A DNA stretch of 64,000 bases from Streptomyces cyaneus (lineage in GTDB: Bacteria; Actinomycetota; Actinomycetes; Streptomycetales; Streptomycetaceae). Numbering within the stretch: position 1 is the stretch's first letter; every line of letters begins with the position of its first letter. Position numbers and translations under genes: made by a program. The stretch covers positions 806,001-870,000 of the forward strand of contig NZ_ML138678.1 of NCBI RefSeq assembly GCF_004028635.1, given 5' to 3'. Below the pieces are notes generated by a model, which saw nothing but the letters and a program-made list of their open reading frames with translations, ran no database searches and was not told the origin of the DNA. Positions 17,601 through 26,684 of this stretch are shown here, piece by piece.

Positions 17601-17640
17601 AGGTGGTTCTTCTACCAGGATAAGAACACTCTGGTACCAC
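17601..17640. promoter_or_regulatory. Probable operator between MmyB-type regulator and MFS pump
   Basis: The gap contains GTTCTT (17606-17611) and AAGAAC (17622-17627) as a spaced inverted repeat, plus related GGTGGT and GGTACCAC pieces. It lies where either divergent promoter would be controlled, and is a plausible binding site for the MmyB-type regulator. Confidence 0.45.
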
Positions 17641-17667
17641 TCTCCGAACCGCCGCAGTCTCATAACC

Positions 17668-19095
17668 GTGACCGAAACCATCACTGCGCACAAGGCCCGG
17701 ACGACCGCGGCACCACCCACGCTCGGCGCCCTCGGCCTCTTCACCGTGCTGCTCGCCGCGGCACTCCCCCTCATCGACTTCTTCATCGTCAACGTCGCCC
17801 TGCCCACCATCGGCCACGACCTCGCGGCGAGCGAGACCACGCTCGAACTCGTCGTCGCCGGCTACGGGTTGGCGTACGCCGTCCTCCTCGTCCTCGGCGG
17901 GCGGCTCGGTGACCTGTTCGGGCGGCGTCGGCTCTTCCTGGGCGGTATGGCGGCGTTCGGGCTGACCTCGCTGGCGTGCGGCCTCGCGCCCAGCGCGTGG
18001 ACCCTCGTCGTGGCGCGGGTCGCGCAGGGCGCGGCGTCGGCGGCGATGCTGCCGCAGGTGCTGGCCACCATTCAGGCGGCGACCAGCGGTCAGCGCCGGG
18101 CGAAGGCCATGGGGCTGTACGGCGCGACGGCAGGGCTGTCCATGGTGGCCGGGCAGATCCTCGGCGGAGTCCTGGTCGCGGCGGACATTGCCGGCACCGG
18201 CTGGCGCTCGGTGTTCCTGGTGAACGTGCCCGTCGTCCTCGTCGGCCTCTTCCTGGCCGCCCGGGCCGTCCCGGAGACCCGCTCCCAGCATCCCGAGCCG
18301 GTCGACGGACCCGGCACGGTCCTGCTCGCCGTCTCCCTCCTGACGCTCCTGGCCCCGCTCACCGAGGGCCGGGCGGCGGGCTGGCCGCTGTGGACGTGGC
18401 TGTCGCTGGCGGCGTTCCCGTTCGTGGCGGGGGCGTTCTACGCGGTGGAGCGCAGGGCGGACCGTCAGGGCCGTACGCCGCTGGTGCCGCCGAGCCTGTT
18501 CGAGCTCACCTCTCTGCGGCGCGGCCTGGTGATGATCGTGCCGTTCTCGATCGGGTTCAGCGGATTCATGTTCGTGATCGCGGTGGCGTTGCAGCAGGGC
18601 GCGGGCCGGGGGCCGGTCGCGGCGGGGTTGGCGCTGGCCCCCATGGCGGTGGTGTTCTTCTTCGTCTCGCTGGCCGGTCCGCGGCTGGTGGCCCGCTACG
18701 GTACCCGGGTCGTGACCGCCGGTGCGGCGATCCAGGCGGTGGGCGTGGCCCTGATGGCCCTGGCCGCCTGGCGCTCCTGGCCCGGCCTCGGCCTGGTCGA
18801 ACTGCTCCCCGGGGCGGCGATCGCCGGCGCGGGCCAGGCCCTCCAACTCCCCGTCGTCTTCCGCATCGTCCTCTCCGAGGTGCCGACGGCACGGGCGGGC
18901 GTGGGCAGCGGGGTGATGATCACGACCCAGCAGTCGTCGCTGGCCCTGGGTGTGGCGACGCTGGGCACGCTGTTCCTCTCCCTGATCCCCACGATGGGCA
19001 TGCGGGACGCCCTGGTCACAACCCTCCTGGTCCAGCTGGCCGGAGTGGCGCTGACGGGGCTGCTCAGCCTGCGTCTGCCGCGCACGATCGGCTGA
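17668..19095 (+). CDS. DHA2-type MFS efflux transporter controlled by the divergent MmyB-type regulator
   Basis: A 475-residue, about 14-TM protein from GTG 17668. LIDFFIVNVALPTIGHDL is the TM1 motif D1, GGRLGDLFGRRRLFLGGM is motif A, and GLSMVAGQILGGVLVA lies in the motif C helix. The late VVFRIVLSEVPTARAGVGSG is the DHA2 counterpart of the antiporter motif. It is a paralogue in architecture of the pump at 14794. Location opposite an MmyB-type regulator suggests substrate-induced expression. Confidence 0.92.
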   Translation: MTETITAHKARTTAAPPTLGALGLFTVLLAAALPLIDFFIVNVALPTIGHDLAASETTLELVVAGYGLAYAVLLVLGGRLGDLFGRRRLFLGGMAAFGLTSLACGLAPSAWTLVVARVAQGAASAAMLPQVLATIQAATSGQRRAKAMGLYGATAGLSMVAGQILGGVLVAADIAGTGWRSVFLVNVPVVLVGLFLAARAVPETRSQHPEPVDGPGTVLLAVSLLTLLAPLTEGRAAGWPLWTWLSLAAFPFVAGAFYAVERRADRQGRTPLVPPSLFELTSLRRGLVMIVPFSIGFSGFMFVIAVALQQGAGRGPVAAGLALAPMAVVFFFVSLAGPRLVARYGTRVVTAGAAIQAVGVALMALAAWRSWPGLGLVELLPGAAIAGAGQALQLPVVFRIVLSEVPTARAGVGSGVMITTQQSSLALGVATLGTLFLSLIPTMGMRDALVTTLLVQLAGVALTGLLSLRLPRTIG

Positions 19096-19264
19096 CGGAC
19101 TTGCGGGGCCACCTGACCGACTTGTGAGGGTGTGGCCACAGGTTGGTCAACTCGCCGGGGAAGAGTCCCCGTTGATGTTGGTCTTGCTGCACACTCCTTG
19201 CTGCGCGCGGCCGCTCAGGGCCGCCGCGCACGCGGACTCGATGTCCTCGGACGCTGGAGGCGTC

Positions 19265-19483
19265 ATGCTGGAGATCAACACGAGCAAGGTGAGCCGCTGG
19301 GACCACCACGGACGGGAGCACGTCGTACGGGTACAGCGCAAGGGCGCGCAACGCACGATCAGATGTGACACCTGCGGTTGGCGCCAGGGCGCGCAGTTCC
19401 TGCCCTGGCTGAAGGCGGAGGAACATCTGGCGGAGGCGCACCAGGCGACGGTGGACCCGACGGAGGCCGGAACCGGCCGATGA
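19265..19483 (+). CDS. Small zinc-finger-like protein
   Basis: A 72-residue protein from ATG 19265, directly after GGAGG at 19256-19260. An in-frame extension upstream to 19124 has no support. It contains a possible C2H2-type metal site: RCDTCGWRQG followed by EEHLAEAHQ about 20 residues later, in a basic protein that could bind nucleic acid. Its stop overlaps the ATG of the next acetyltransferase (ATGA, 19480-19483), so they are translationally coupled. Function unknown. Confidence 0.7.
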   Translation: MLEINTSKVSRWDHHGREHVVRVQRKGAQRTIRCDTCGWRQGAQFLPWLKAEEHLAEAHQATVDPTEAGTGR

Positions 19484-20103
19484 CGCGGATCCGTCGGTAC
19501 CGGCCCGAGGACCGTGAGGCCCTGGAGGACATCTGCGTCCGCACGGCCCACGAGGGCGGCGACAGCCGACCGCACTACAAGGACCCTGGCATCTTCCCGA
19601 CGACCTTCGCGCTCCCGTACGTCGTCCTCAAACCGGACCTCGCGTTCGTCCTGGACGACGGAGCGGGCCGGGCGGTGGGCTACGTCGTCGGTGCCGCGGA
19701 CACAGCCCGCTTCGTGGAGGACTTCCGCACCAAGTGGCTCCCGTCGGTGGGCAACCGCTACCTTGAGCCTTCCGGGCCGCCCAGCACACCGGACGAGGTG
19801 ATCATCGGGCTCCTGCACCACCCGGAGCGCATGCTCGTCCCGGAGGTCGCCGCCTACCCGGCCCACCTGCACATAGACCTGCTCCCCGACTGGCAGGGCC
19901 AGGGCCACGGCCGCACCTTGATGCGCACCTTGTTGCAGGCCCTCCAGGACAGGGGAGTCCCGGCCGTCCACCTGTCCATGGTCACGGCCAACACCCCCGC
20001 CAGAGCCTTCTACGACCGCCTCGGCTTCCACGAGATCGCCGTACCCGACCCCGGCCCGGTCACCTACCTCGGACGCACGACGAAGGAGCTCGACACCCTG
20101 TAA
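19480..20103 (+). CDS. GNAT-family N-acetyltransferase
   Basis: A 207-residue enzyme from ATG 19480. The GNAT fold is visible: IRRYRPEDREALEDICVRTA at the N-terminus, AVGYVVGAADT strand, HLHIDLLPDWQGQGHGRTLM, where QGQGHGR is the acetyl-CoA pyrophosphate loop, and the late NTPARAFYDRLGFHEI motif. The long middle insertion is similar to acetyltransferase domains related to the C-terminal part of O-GlcNAcase. Coupled to the small zinc-finger-like gene. Its substrate is unknown. Confidence 0.88.
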   Translation: MTRIRRYRPEDREALEDICVRTAHEGGDSRPHYKDPGIFPTTFALPYVVLKPDLAFVLDDGAGRAVGYVVGAADTARFVEDFRTKWLPSVGNRYLEPSGPPSTPDEVIIGLLHHPERMLVPEVAAYPAHLHIDLLPDWQGQGHGRTLMRTLLQALQDRGVPAVHLSMVTANTPARAFYDRLGFHEIAVPDPGPVTYLGRTTKELDTL

Positions 20104-20125
20104 GGGCGACGGCGACGGCGACGAC

Positions 20126-20722
20126 TCAGCCGCGGACCCGCAGCCCGCGCACCAGCAGGTCCACGACCGCCTCCAACTCCCCCTCCACGCCGGGCCGTTC
20201 CCACTCCCGGGCGTAACCGGGGTCGTGGAAGCGGGCCGTGGCATGGAAGAGAGCACGGGCGGTGGTCGCGGGGTCGGCGGCCGTGAAGCTGCCCGCGTCG
20301 ACGCCCGCCTGGACGATCCGGGTCAGCTGGCCGGTCAGGTCGGCGATGTGCTCACCGACCACCCCGCCGCTCTCGGCCGCCAACACCGAGAAGGTGGCGA
20401 ACAGCTCGGGGTCGTCGCCCGCCTTGCGGCGCTTGGCGGCGAACAGGCCCTCGAACCAGGCGCGCAGCCGTGCCTCCGGGTCGAGGTCCTCGGCGTCGAC
20501 GACCCCGGAGAGGGACTCGAACATACGGTCGAGCCACCTCTTCGTCACCGCCCCCCGCAGCTCCGCCTTCGTGCGGAAGTGCCGGTAGACGCTGCCATGG
20601 CTGACGCCGAGCGCGCGGGCCACGTCGACCACGGTGGCCTTGGCCGGGCCGTGGCGGCGCAGCACCTCCTCGGTGGTGGCGAGGATGCGCTCGGCGGTCA
20701 GGGTTTCGCTGGTCGGAGGCAT
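20126..20722 (-). CDS. TetR-family repressor
   Basis: A 198-residue regulator. The N-terminal HTH is RILATTEEVLRRHGPAKATV followed by VDVARALGVSHGSVYRHFRT. The C-terminal helical ligand domain contains RAWFEGLFAAKRRKAGDDPE. It starts 25 bases after the stop of an aldo/keto reductase on the same strand, so the pair forms an operon, probably autorepressed through the dyad at 21782-21803 upstream of the reductase. Confidence 0.92.
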   Translation of the reverse strand: MPPTSETLTAERILATTEEVLRRHGPAKATVVDVARALGVSHGSVYRHFRTKAELRGAVTKRWLDRMFESLSGVVDAEDLDPEARLRAWFEGLFAAKRRKAGDDPELFATFSVLAAESGGVVGEHIADLTGQLTRIVQAGVDAGSFTAADPATTARALFHATARFHDPGYAREWERPGVEGELEAVVDLLVRGLRVRG

Positions 20723-20747
20723 GCCTAGACGGTACCCGGCACCGCGA

Positions 20748-21758
20748 TCAGCGTTCGCTGTCGAGCATGGCCATCTGCGCGGGGGCGTACCGCTCGCCGG
20801 CCGCCGCGTCCGCCGGTACGGCGGCCTCGACGGTGGCGAGGTCGGCCGCGTCCAGGGTCACGTCCAGAGCGCCCAGTGCCTCCCCGAGCCGCTCACGGGT
20901 GCGGGCGCCGACCAGCGGCACGATGTCCTCGCCGCGGGACAGCACCCAGGCGATGGCGATCTGGGCGACGGAGACGCCCTTCTGCTCGGCGATCTTGCGC
21001 AGGGACTCGACGAGCGTGAGGTTGTGCTGGAGGTTGTCGCCCTGGAAACGGGGCGAGTGGGCACGGAAGTCGTTCGCCGCGTACTCCTGGCCGGGCGCGA
21101 CATGGCCCGAGATCAGCCCGCGGGAGAGCACGCCGTACGCGGTGACGGCGATGCCCAGCTCGCGCAGGGTGGGCAGGATCTCCCGCTCGGGGCCGCGGGA
21201 GATGAGCGCGTACTCGATCTGGAGGTCGGCGATCGGGGCGGTGGCGGCGGCCCGGCGGATGGTGTCCGCGCCGACCTCGCTGAGCCCGATGTGGCGGACG
21301 TACCCCTTCTCGACCAGTTCCGCGATCGCGCCGACGGTCTCCTCGATCGGCACGTCCGGGTCGAGCCGGGCGGGGCGGTAGACGTCGATGTGGTCGACGC
21401 CGAGGCGCTGGAGGGAGTAGGCGGCGAAGGTCTTCACGGCGGCCGGGCTCCCGTCGAAGCCGTACCACTCGCCGCCAGGGCCGCGCTGGGCGCCGAACTT
21501 GACGCTGAGCAGCGCGTTCTCGCGCAAGGCGGCCGGGGCGGTGCGCAGGGCCTCGTTGATCAGCAGTTCGTTGTGGCCCATGCCGTAGAAGTCGCCGGTG
21601 TCGAGCAAGGTCACGCCGGCTTCCAGGGCGGCGTGAATGGTGGCGACGGACTCGGCGCGGTCCGTCTCGCCGTACATGCCGGACATGCCCATGCAGCCGA
21701 GGCCGAGGGCGGAGACCTGGGGGCCGGTGGTTCCGAGTGTGCGCGTGTGCATCGTCAT
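20748..21758 (-). CDS. Aldo/keto reductase
   Basis: A 336-residue NADPH-dependent reductase from ATG 21758, just after a GGGGG ribosome site. The AKR TIM barrel shows LGLGCMGMSGMYGE, LLDTGDFYGMGHNE (catalytic Asp and Tyr), LLSVKFGAQ (catalytic Lys), VDHIDVYRPARLDPDVP, where Arg replaces the His often seen, then HIGLSEVGADTIRRA. VPLVGARTRERLGEAL binds the cofactor. It is the first gene of an operon with the TetR repressor, which fits a role in detoxifying a carbonyl compound that the repressor senses. Confidence 0.92.
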   Translation of the reverse strand: MTMHTRTLGTTGPQVSALGLGCMGMSGMYGETDRAESVATIHAALEAGVTLLDTGDFYGMGHNELLINEALRTAPAALRENALLSVKFGAQRGPGGEWYGFDGSPAAVKTFAAYSLQRLGVDHIDVYRPARLDPDVPIEETVGAIAELVEKGYVRHIGLSEVGADTIRRAAATAPIADLQIEYALISRGPEREILPTLRELGIAVTAYGVLSRGLISGHVAPGQEYAANDFRAHSPRFQGDNLQHNLTLVESLRKIAEQKGVSVAQIAIAWVLSRGEDIVPLVGARTRERLGEALGALDVTLDAADLATVEAAVPADAAAGERYAPAQMAMLDSER

Positions 21759-21781
21759 GCCCCCCACTCTCACATGACAGC

Positions 21782-21803
21782 TGACAGATTTCAATATCTG
21801 TCA
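21782..21803 (-). promoter_or_regulatory. TetR-type operator upstream of the aldo/keto reductase operon
   Basis: TGACAGAT (21782-21789) and ATCTGTCA (21796-21803) form a perfect 8-bp dyad with a 6-base AT-rich centre; a further TGACAG half-site precedes it (21775-21780). It sits about 25-45 bases upstream of the reductase ATG, at the expected promoter, so the operon's own TetR product is the best candidate ligand. Confidence 0.65.
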
Positions 21804-21830
21804 TTCCATACTTGCCAGAGCGCCTAAGAA

Positions 21831-21863
21831 TGGTCCAGACCTATTGACGAGAGGTCTGGACCA
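21831..21863 (+). promoter_or_regulatory. DasR/chitinase-type inverted operator
   Basis: TGGTCCAGACCT (21831-21842) and AGGTCTGGACCA (21852-21863) are perfect 12-bp inverted copies separated by 9 bases that include ATTGAC, a plausible -35. TGGTCCAGACCT is the 12-bp element described at Streptomyces chitinase promoters and resembles DasR sites (TGGTCTAGACCA). It lies 50-85 bases upstream of the chitinase start, so expression should respond to GlcNAc/chitosaccharides. Confidence 0.88.
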
Positions 21864-21914
21864 CGAGCACTGTCATGCCTACGACACCTCACCGCACCCC
21901 ACCGGGAGGCCCCC

Positions 21915-22961
21915 ATGCTCCGCCGCGCCCTGCGCCTGCTCGCCACCGCACTGACGACCGCCTGTCTCACCCAGCTCCCCGCCGCCCCCACGGCCTCCGC
22001 CGCCGACACCTGTGCCGTGAAGTCGAAGCCGTCCGGCAAGGTCCTCCAGGGTTACTGGGAGAACTGGGACGGCGCCGCCAATGGCGTCCACCCGCCCTTC
22101 GGCTGGACCCCGATCACCGACTCCCGTATCGCCGCGCACGGCTACAACGTGATCAACGCGGCGTTCCCGGTGATCCGCTCCGACGGCACCGCGCTCTGGG
22201 AGGACGGCATGGACGCGGGCGTGAAGGTGGCCACGCCCGCGGAGATGTGCGCGGCGAAGGCGTCGGGCCGGACGATCCTGCTGTCGATCGGCGGCGCGGC
22301 GGCCGGCATCGACCTCAGCTCGACCGCCGTCGCGGACCGGTTCGTCGCGACGATCGTCCCGATCCTGAAGAAGTACAACTTCGACGGCATCGACATAGAC
22401 ATCGAGACGGGCCTGGTCGGCAGCGGCAACATCAACCAACTCTCCACGTCCCAGGCCAACTTGATCCGCATCATCGACGGCGTACTCGGCCAGATGCCGG
22501 CCGGCTTCGGCCTGACGATGGCTCCGGAGACGGCCTACGTCACCGGCGGCAGCGTGGTCTACGGCTCGATCTGGGGCGCCTATCTCCCTGTCATCAAGAA
22601 GTACGCCGACAACGGCCGCCTGTGGTGGCTGAACATGCAGTACTACAACGGCAGCATGTACGGCTGCTCCGGCGACTCCTACTCCGCCGGCACCGTCGAG
22701 GGCTTCGTCGCCCAGACCGACTGCCTCAACAAGGGCCTGGTCGTGCAGGGTACGACCGTCAAGGTGCCCTACGACAAGCAGGTACCGGGCCTGCCCGCGC
22801 AGCCGGGCGCGGGCGGCGGCCACATGTCACCGTCCCTCGTCGCCCAGGCCTGGCGGCACTACGGCACCTCGCTCAAGGGCCTGATGACCTGGTCGATCAA
22901 CTGGGACGGCTCGAAGAACTGGACGTTCGGCGACAACGTGAAGTCCCTGCAAGGACGTTGA
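21915..22961 (+). CDS. Secreted GH18 chitinase
   Basis: A 348-residue single-domain chitinase. The signal peptide spans about residues 1-30 (RRALRLLATALTTACLTQL, cleavage near ASAADT). VLQGYWENWDG opens the barrel and FDGIDIDIE (about 156-164) is the DxxDxDxE catalytic motif. WWLNMQYYN and MTWSINWDGS supply the later barrel strands with the substrate Tyr and Trp. No carbohydrate-binding module is attached. A DasR-type operator lies just upstream, so it belongs to the chitin-utilisation regulon. Confidence 0.95.
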   Translation: MLRRALRLLATALTTACLTQLPAAPTASAADTCAVKSKPSGKVLQGYWENWDGAANGVHPPFGWTPITDSRIAAHGYNVINAAFPVIRSDGTALWEDGMDAGVKVATPAEMCAAKASGRTILLSIGGAAAGIDLSSTAVADRFVATIVPILKKYNFDGIDIDIETGLVGSGNINQLSTSQANLIRIIDGVLGQMPAGFGLTMAPETAYVTGGSVVYGSIWGAYLPVIKKYADNGRLWWLNMQYYNGSMYGCSGDSYSAGTVEGFVAQTDCLNKGLVVQGTTVKVPYDKQVPGLPAQPGAGGGHMSPSLVAQAWRHYGTSLKGLMTWSINWDGSKNWTFGDNVKSLQGR

Positions 22962-23156
22962 GCGACGGCGGCTTGATGGTCAACAACCTCGTACGCAACC
23001 GCCTCGCGCCGGACTTCGACTCCGACGCCTCCACCTGGTCGTCCAAGACCGGCATGCGTCCCGGGTGGCCGCCGGCCGACAGCCGGGCGCCGACGCCCTC
23101 ATGGGCCAGGTCGCCCGGCGACTGCGCGACGAACTCCGCTCGAGGTGGGTCCAGAG
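22962..23156. other. Short gap with possible gene remnant
   Basis: Two plus-strand frames look coding but disagree: LMVNNLVRNRLAPDFD in one and LMGQVARRLRDELRSRWVQS (ending at TAG 23158) in another. They could be pieces of one decayed gene, but I cannot name the family. Confidence 0.25.
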
Positions 23157-23768
23157 CTAGCGGGCCGTGACCGCCAGCTTCGCCCCCAGCGCCACGAACG
23201 ACCCGGCAAAGGACCGCCGCAGCCATGTCATCACCCGGGGCCGGGTGATGACGTGGCTGCGGACGGAGGCCGCGAGCACCCCGTACGCCGCGAAGACCAC
23301 GAACGTCGCCAGCATGAACACCGCGCCGAGCGCCAGCATGCGCGGCAGGGCGTTCGCCTCGCCCGGGTCGACGAACTGGGGCAGGAACGCGAAGAAGAAG
23401 ATCGTCAGCTTCGGGTTGAGGATGTTGATCAGTACGCCGCGCACGATCACACGTCCCGAGGACAGCGGTGCGCCACCCTCGTCCACCGCGATGGCCTCCT
23501 TGTCCTTGAGTGTCGCCCACGCCATGTACAAGAGGTAGGCGACACCGGCGTACTTGAGGATCTGGAACGCCGTCGCGCTCGCGTGCAGCAGGGCGGCGAC
23601 TCCGGTGACGGTGGCCAGCATGTGCGGCACGATCCCGAGCGTGCACGCGAAGGCGGCGACGACACTCGCACGACGGCCCCGGGACAGCCCGGCGGCCAGG
23701 GTGTAGACGACGCCGGTGCCGGGGGTGGCGACCACGACGAGGGTGGTGAGGAGGAACGCGATACTCAT
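23157..23768 (-). CDS. LysE/RhtB-family exporter
   Basis: A 203-residue, six-TM amino-acid or small-metabolite exporter from ATG 23768; upstream in-frame sequence lacks a start signal. TM1 ends in the family motif VVVATPGTGVVYTLAAGLSR, with GIVPHMLATVTGVAALLH next. LKYAGVAYLLYMAW and the conserved INILNPKLTIFFFAFLPQFV follow. The last TM region contains YGVLAASVRSHVI. A 42-base near-perfect palindrome lies inside the C-terminal coding part (23219-23260). Confidence 0.92.
   Translation of the reverse strand: MSIAFLLTTLVVVATPGTGVVYTLAAGLSRGRRASVVAAFACTLGIVPHMLATVTGVAALLHASATAFQILKYAGVAYLLYMAWATLKDKEAIAVDEGGAPLSSGRVIVRGVLINILNPKLTIFFFAFLPQFVDPGEANALPRMLALGAVFMLATFVVFAAYGVLAASVRSHVITRPRVMTWLRRSFAGSFVALGAKLAVTAR
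23219..23260. repeat. 42-base near-perfect palindrome inside the LysE-family gene
   Basis: The arms 23219-23238 and 23241-23260 pair over 20 positions with a single mismatch, with two bases between. The core is GTCATCACCCGG / CCGGGTGATGAC. It encodes SHVITRPRVMTWLR on the minus strand, so the hairpin sits near the end of the reading frame. Confidence 0.7.
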
Positions 23769-23963
23769 GCGGGCCACCCTGTCCTCGCCGTGGTCAGGGG
23801 TACAGGGCCAATCGCCTCCCGCACAACAGGACCAATCAGCGGCCGCCGCTCCGTTCGACACGGTTCACGTCCGCTCGGACAATGGAGATGTCGGCGTGCG
23901 GTCACCCCGGCGGCGCCTGCCGTCGGCCCCGCAGTACTTCTGCGCCGCCCGAGGAGGCGCGCC

Positions 23964-25070
23964 ATGGCCGTCCGTATTGCCACCTTCAACGCCGAGAACC
24001 TCTTCCGCCGCCCGCAGGTCTTCGGAATGACGGACCACAAGGAGCGGCAGGAAGTCCTGGAGGACTACGCCGAGTTGGTCTCCCTTCTGGAGAAGGAGAG
24101 CTACGCGGCCGACGAGGACCGGATCGCCGAGCTCATCAGGAAGCACGGCATCTACAAGGGCGACAAGGACAGCACACGGCAGTTCGTTGTCAACGAGACC
24201 CGCGGCCAGCACACCCTGTTCAACCCCCGGCCCGAGCGGAACTCCACCGCCATCGACATCAAGGCGAAAGGCCGCGCGGCGTGGACCGGCTGGGTGGAAC
24301 TCGTCCGCGACAACCTCGACTGGGCCGCCGTGCACAACACCGGCCGGGTCGTCGCCGAGGTCGACGCCGACGTCCTGCTCACCGTGGAGGTCGAGGACCG
24401 GCTCACCCTGGAGCGCTTCAACACCCAGGTCCTGGGCAAGGCGCTGGGCAGGCGACCGTACCCCTACAGCATGCTGATCGACGGGAACGACCCCCGCGGC
24501 ATCGACATCGGGATCCTCAGCCGCCACCCGATCACGACCGTCCGGTCCCACGTCTTCGACACCAACCCGGCACGCGCCGACAGGCGCCTGTTCAGCCGTG
24601 ACTGCCCGGAGTTCGAGGTCGAGTTGGACGACACGCCGCTCGTGGTCCTCGGCAACCACCTGAAGAGCAAGGCCGACGACAACCCGGACCTGCGCCTCGC
24701 CCAGGCGAAGCGCGTCGCGGAGATCTACCGGGCCGCGCAGGAACGCACCCCGCACGTCGTCGTCGCCGGGGACCTCAACGACAACCCCGACAGTGAAGCC
24801 ATCGCGGTACTGCGGGACACCGACCTCCGCGACGTGATGGACCACCCCGCCTATCGCGGAAAGTTCTCCGGCACGCACGGGACATGCAAGAACGAGGGGG
24901 ACAAGATCGACTACCTCATGTTGCCGCCCCCGATGTGGCCGAAAGTGCAGCAGGTCGGCCTCGAAACCCGCGGAATCTCCGCGAAGGGCATCGACCACTT
25001 CGACACGGTGAAGACCAGGGCCGACGCAGCCTCCGACCACGCGGCGCTCTACGCCGACCTGGACCTCTAA
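23964..25070 (+). CDS. Endonuclease/exonuclease/phosphatase-family protein
   Basis: A 368-residue metal-dependent hydrolase from ATG 23964, with GAGGAGG at 23951-23957. EEP-fold motifs appear in order: IATFNAENLFRR (metal Asn), DADVLLTVEVEDR (metal Glu), GIDIGILSRHPIT, VVLGNHLKSKADD (catalytic His), VVVAGDLNDNPDSE (DxN motif) and SDHAALYADLDL (final DH). No signal peptide, so it is probably cytosolic; substrate may be nucleic acid or a phosphodiester metabolite. It converges on glyS. Confidence 0.88.
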   Translation: MAVRIATFNAENLFRRPQVFGMTDHKERQEVLEDYAELVSLLEKESYAADEDRIAELIRKHGIYKGDKDSTRQFVVNETRGQHTLFNPRPERNSTAIDIKAKGRAAWTGWVELVRDNLDWAAVHNTGRVVAEVDADVLLTVEVEDRLTLERFNTQVLGKALGRRPYPYSMLIDGNDPRGIDIGILSRHPITTVRSHVFDTNPARADRRLFSRDCPEFEVELDDTPLVVLGNHLKSKADDNPDLRLAQAKRVAEIYRAAQERTPHVVVAGDLNDNPDSEAIAVLRDTDLRDVMDHPAYRGKFSGTHGTCKNEGDKIDYLMLPPPMWPKVQQVGLETRGISAKGIDHFDTVKTRADAASDHAALYADLDL

Positions 25071-25077
25071 AACGCAG

Positions 25078-25110
25078 GTTCCCCGCCACCCCCTCAGGGG
25101 CGCGGGGAAC
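25078..25110. terminator. Two-way terminator with Streptomyces-wide GCGGGGAAC hairpin
   Basis: GTTCCCCGC (25078-25086) pairs with GCGGGGAAC (25102-25110); the inner CCCC/GGGG can extend the stem. It is followed by TGCGCGACAAGCCACA, the usual continuation of a hairpin found widely in Streptomyces intergenic DNA. It separates the convergent EEP gene and glyS. Confidence 0.8.
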
Positions 25111-25175
25111 TGCGCGACAAGCCACAGACAACGCGCACCCGGCAACGAACACAAGCCGGGCAGACGCTGAACCGA

Positions 25176-26558
25176 CTAGCAGCCGACGAGGCGGCTCGCC
25201 AGGTAGCCCTCGATCTGGTCCAGGGAAATACGCTCCTGCTTCATCGAGTCACGCTCACGCACGGTCACGGCGTTGTCGTCCAGCGTGTCGAAGTCGACCG
25301 TCACGCAGTACGGCGTACCGATCTCGTCCTGGCGACGGTAACGGCGACCGATCGCACCCGCGTCGTCGAAGTCGATGTTCCAGTTCTGCCGCAGCGCCTG
25401 GGCGAGCCCCTTGGCCTTCGGGGACAGCTCGGGGTTCCGCGAAAGGGGAAGCACGGCGACCTTCACCGGCGCCAGACGGTGGTCGAGGCGCAGCACCGTG
25501 CGCTTCTCCATCTTGCCCTTGGCGTTCGGCGCCTCGTCCTCGACGTACGCGTCCAGCAGGAACGCCAGCATCGCGCGCCCGACACCGGCCGCCGGCTCGA
25601 TGACGTACGGCGTCCAGCGCTCGCCGGCCTCCTGGTCGAAGTAGGAGAGGTCCTGGCCGGAGGCCTTGGAGTGCGCGCCGAGGTCGTAGTCGGTGCGGTT
25701 GGCCACGCCCTCCAGCTCGCCCCACTCGTTGCCGCCGAACTGGAAGCGGTACTCGATGTCAGCGGTGCGCTTGGAGTAGTGGGAGAGCTTCTCCTTGGGG
25801 TGCTCGTACCACCGCATGTTCTCCTCGCGCAGGCCCAGGCCGGTGTACCAGTTCCAGCGCTGCTCCATCCAGTACTCCTGCCACTTCTCGTCCTCGCCCG
25901 GCTTGACGAAGAACTCCATCTCCATCTGCTCGAACTCGCGGGTGCGGAAGATGAAGTTGCCGGGCGTGATCTCGTTGCGGAAGGACTTGCCCATCTGCGC
26001 GATGCCGAACGGCGGCTTGCGGCGCGAAGTGGTCTGCACCTGGGCGAAGTTGGTGAAGATGCCCTGGGCGGTCTCCGGGCGCAGGTAGGCGATCGAGCCG
26101 CTGTCCTGCGTCGGGCCGAGGTGGGTGGAGAGCAGACCCGAGAACTGCTTGGGCTCGGTGAACTGGCCCTTGTTGCCGCAGTTCGGGCAGTTGATGTCCG
26201 CGAGGCCGTTCTCGGGGAGGTGGCCCTTCTTGGCCTCGTAGGCCTCTTCCAAGTGGTCGGCGCGGAACCGCTTGTGGCAGGAGGTGCACTCGGTCAGCGG
26301 GTCCGTGAAGGTGGCGACGTGACCGGAGGCGACCCAGACCTCGGGGGCCAGGATCACGGACGAGTCGATACCGACCACGTCCTCGCGCGACGTCACCATG
26401 TAACGCCACCACTGACGCTTCAGGTTCTCCTTGAGCTCGACACCCAGCGGTCCGTAGTCCCAGGCGGCGCGCTGGCCGCCGTAGATCTCACTGCAGGGGA
26501 ATACGAAGCCACGGCGCTTGCTCAGGCTGACGATGGTGTCGATCTTGTCGGCGGCCAC
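25176..26558 (-). CDS. glyS: Glycyl-tRNA synthetase (alpha2 type)
   Basis: A 460-residue class II synthetase that charges tRNA-Gly. [20 protein letters not shown] at the N-terminus is the alpha2-type signature. A zinc ribbon is visible as CTSCHKRF and [19 protein letters not shown] and [17 protein letters not shown] are motif 2 regions, and [19 protein letters not shown] is motif 3. The anticodon-binding domain follows ([20 protein letters not shown], then GTPYCVTVD). It stands alone between a terminator and the divergent znu operon. Confidence 0.97.
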   Translation of the reverse strand: MAADKIDTIVSLSKRRGFVFPCSEIYGGQRAAWDYGPLGVELKENLKRQWWRYMVTSREDVVGIDSSVILAPEVWVASGHVATFTDPLTECTSCHKRFRADHLEEAYEAKKGHLPENGLADINCPNCGNKGQFTEPKQFSGLLSTHLGPTQDSGSIAYLRPETAQGIFTNFAQVQTTSRRKPPFGIAQMGKSFRNEITPGNFIFRTREFEQMEMEFFVKPGEDEKWQEYWMEQRWNWYTGLGLREENMRWYEHPKEKLSHYSKRTADIEYRFQFGGNEWGELEGVANRTDYDLGAHSKASGQDLSYFDQEAGERWTPYVIEPAAGVGRAMLAFLLDAYVEDEAPNAKGKMEKRTVLRLDHRLAPVKVAVLPLSRNPELSPKAKGLAQALRQNWNIDFDDAGAIGRRYRRQDEIGTPYCVTVDFDTLDDNAVTVRERDSMKQERISLDQIEGYLASRLVGC

Positions 26559-26684
26559 GGTGCTCTCTTCATTACGACGACGGGCGACGAAGCGAGGCGC
26601 TTCACAGCGAATGCTTCAGGGTACCGGCGGGGGCTCCCCCTCAACCAAATCGGTAGCGCTCTGTGGACGGCCGCTCACGCTTGT

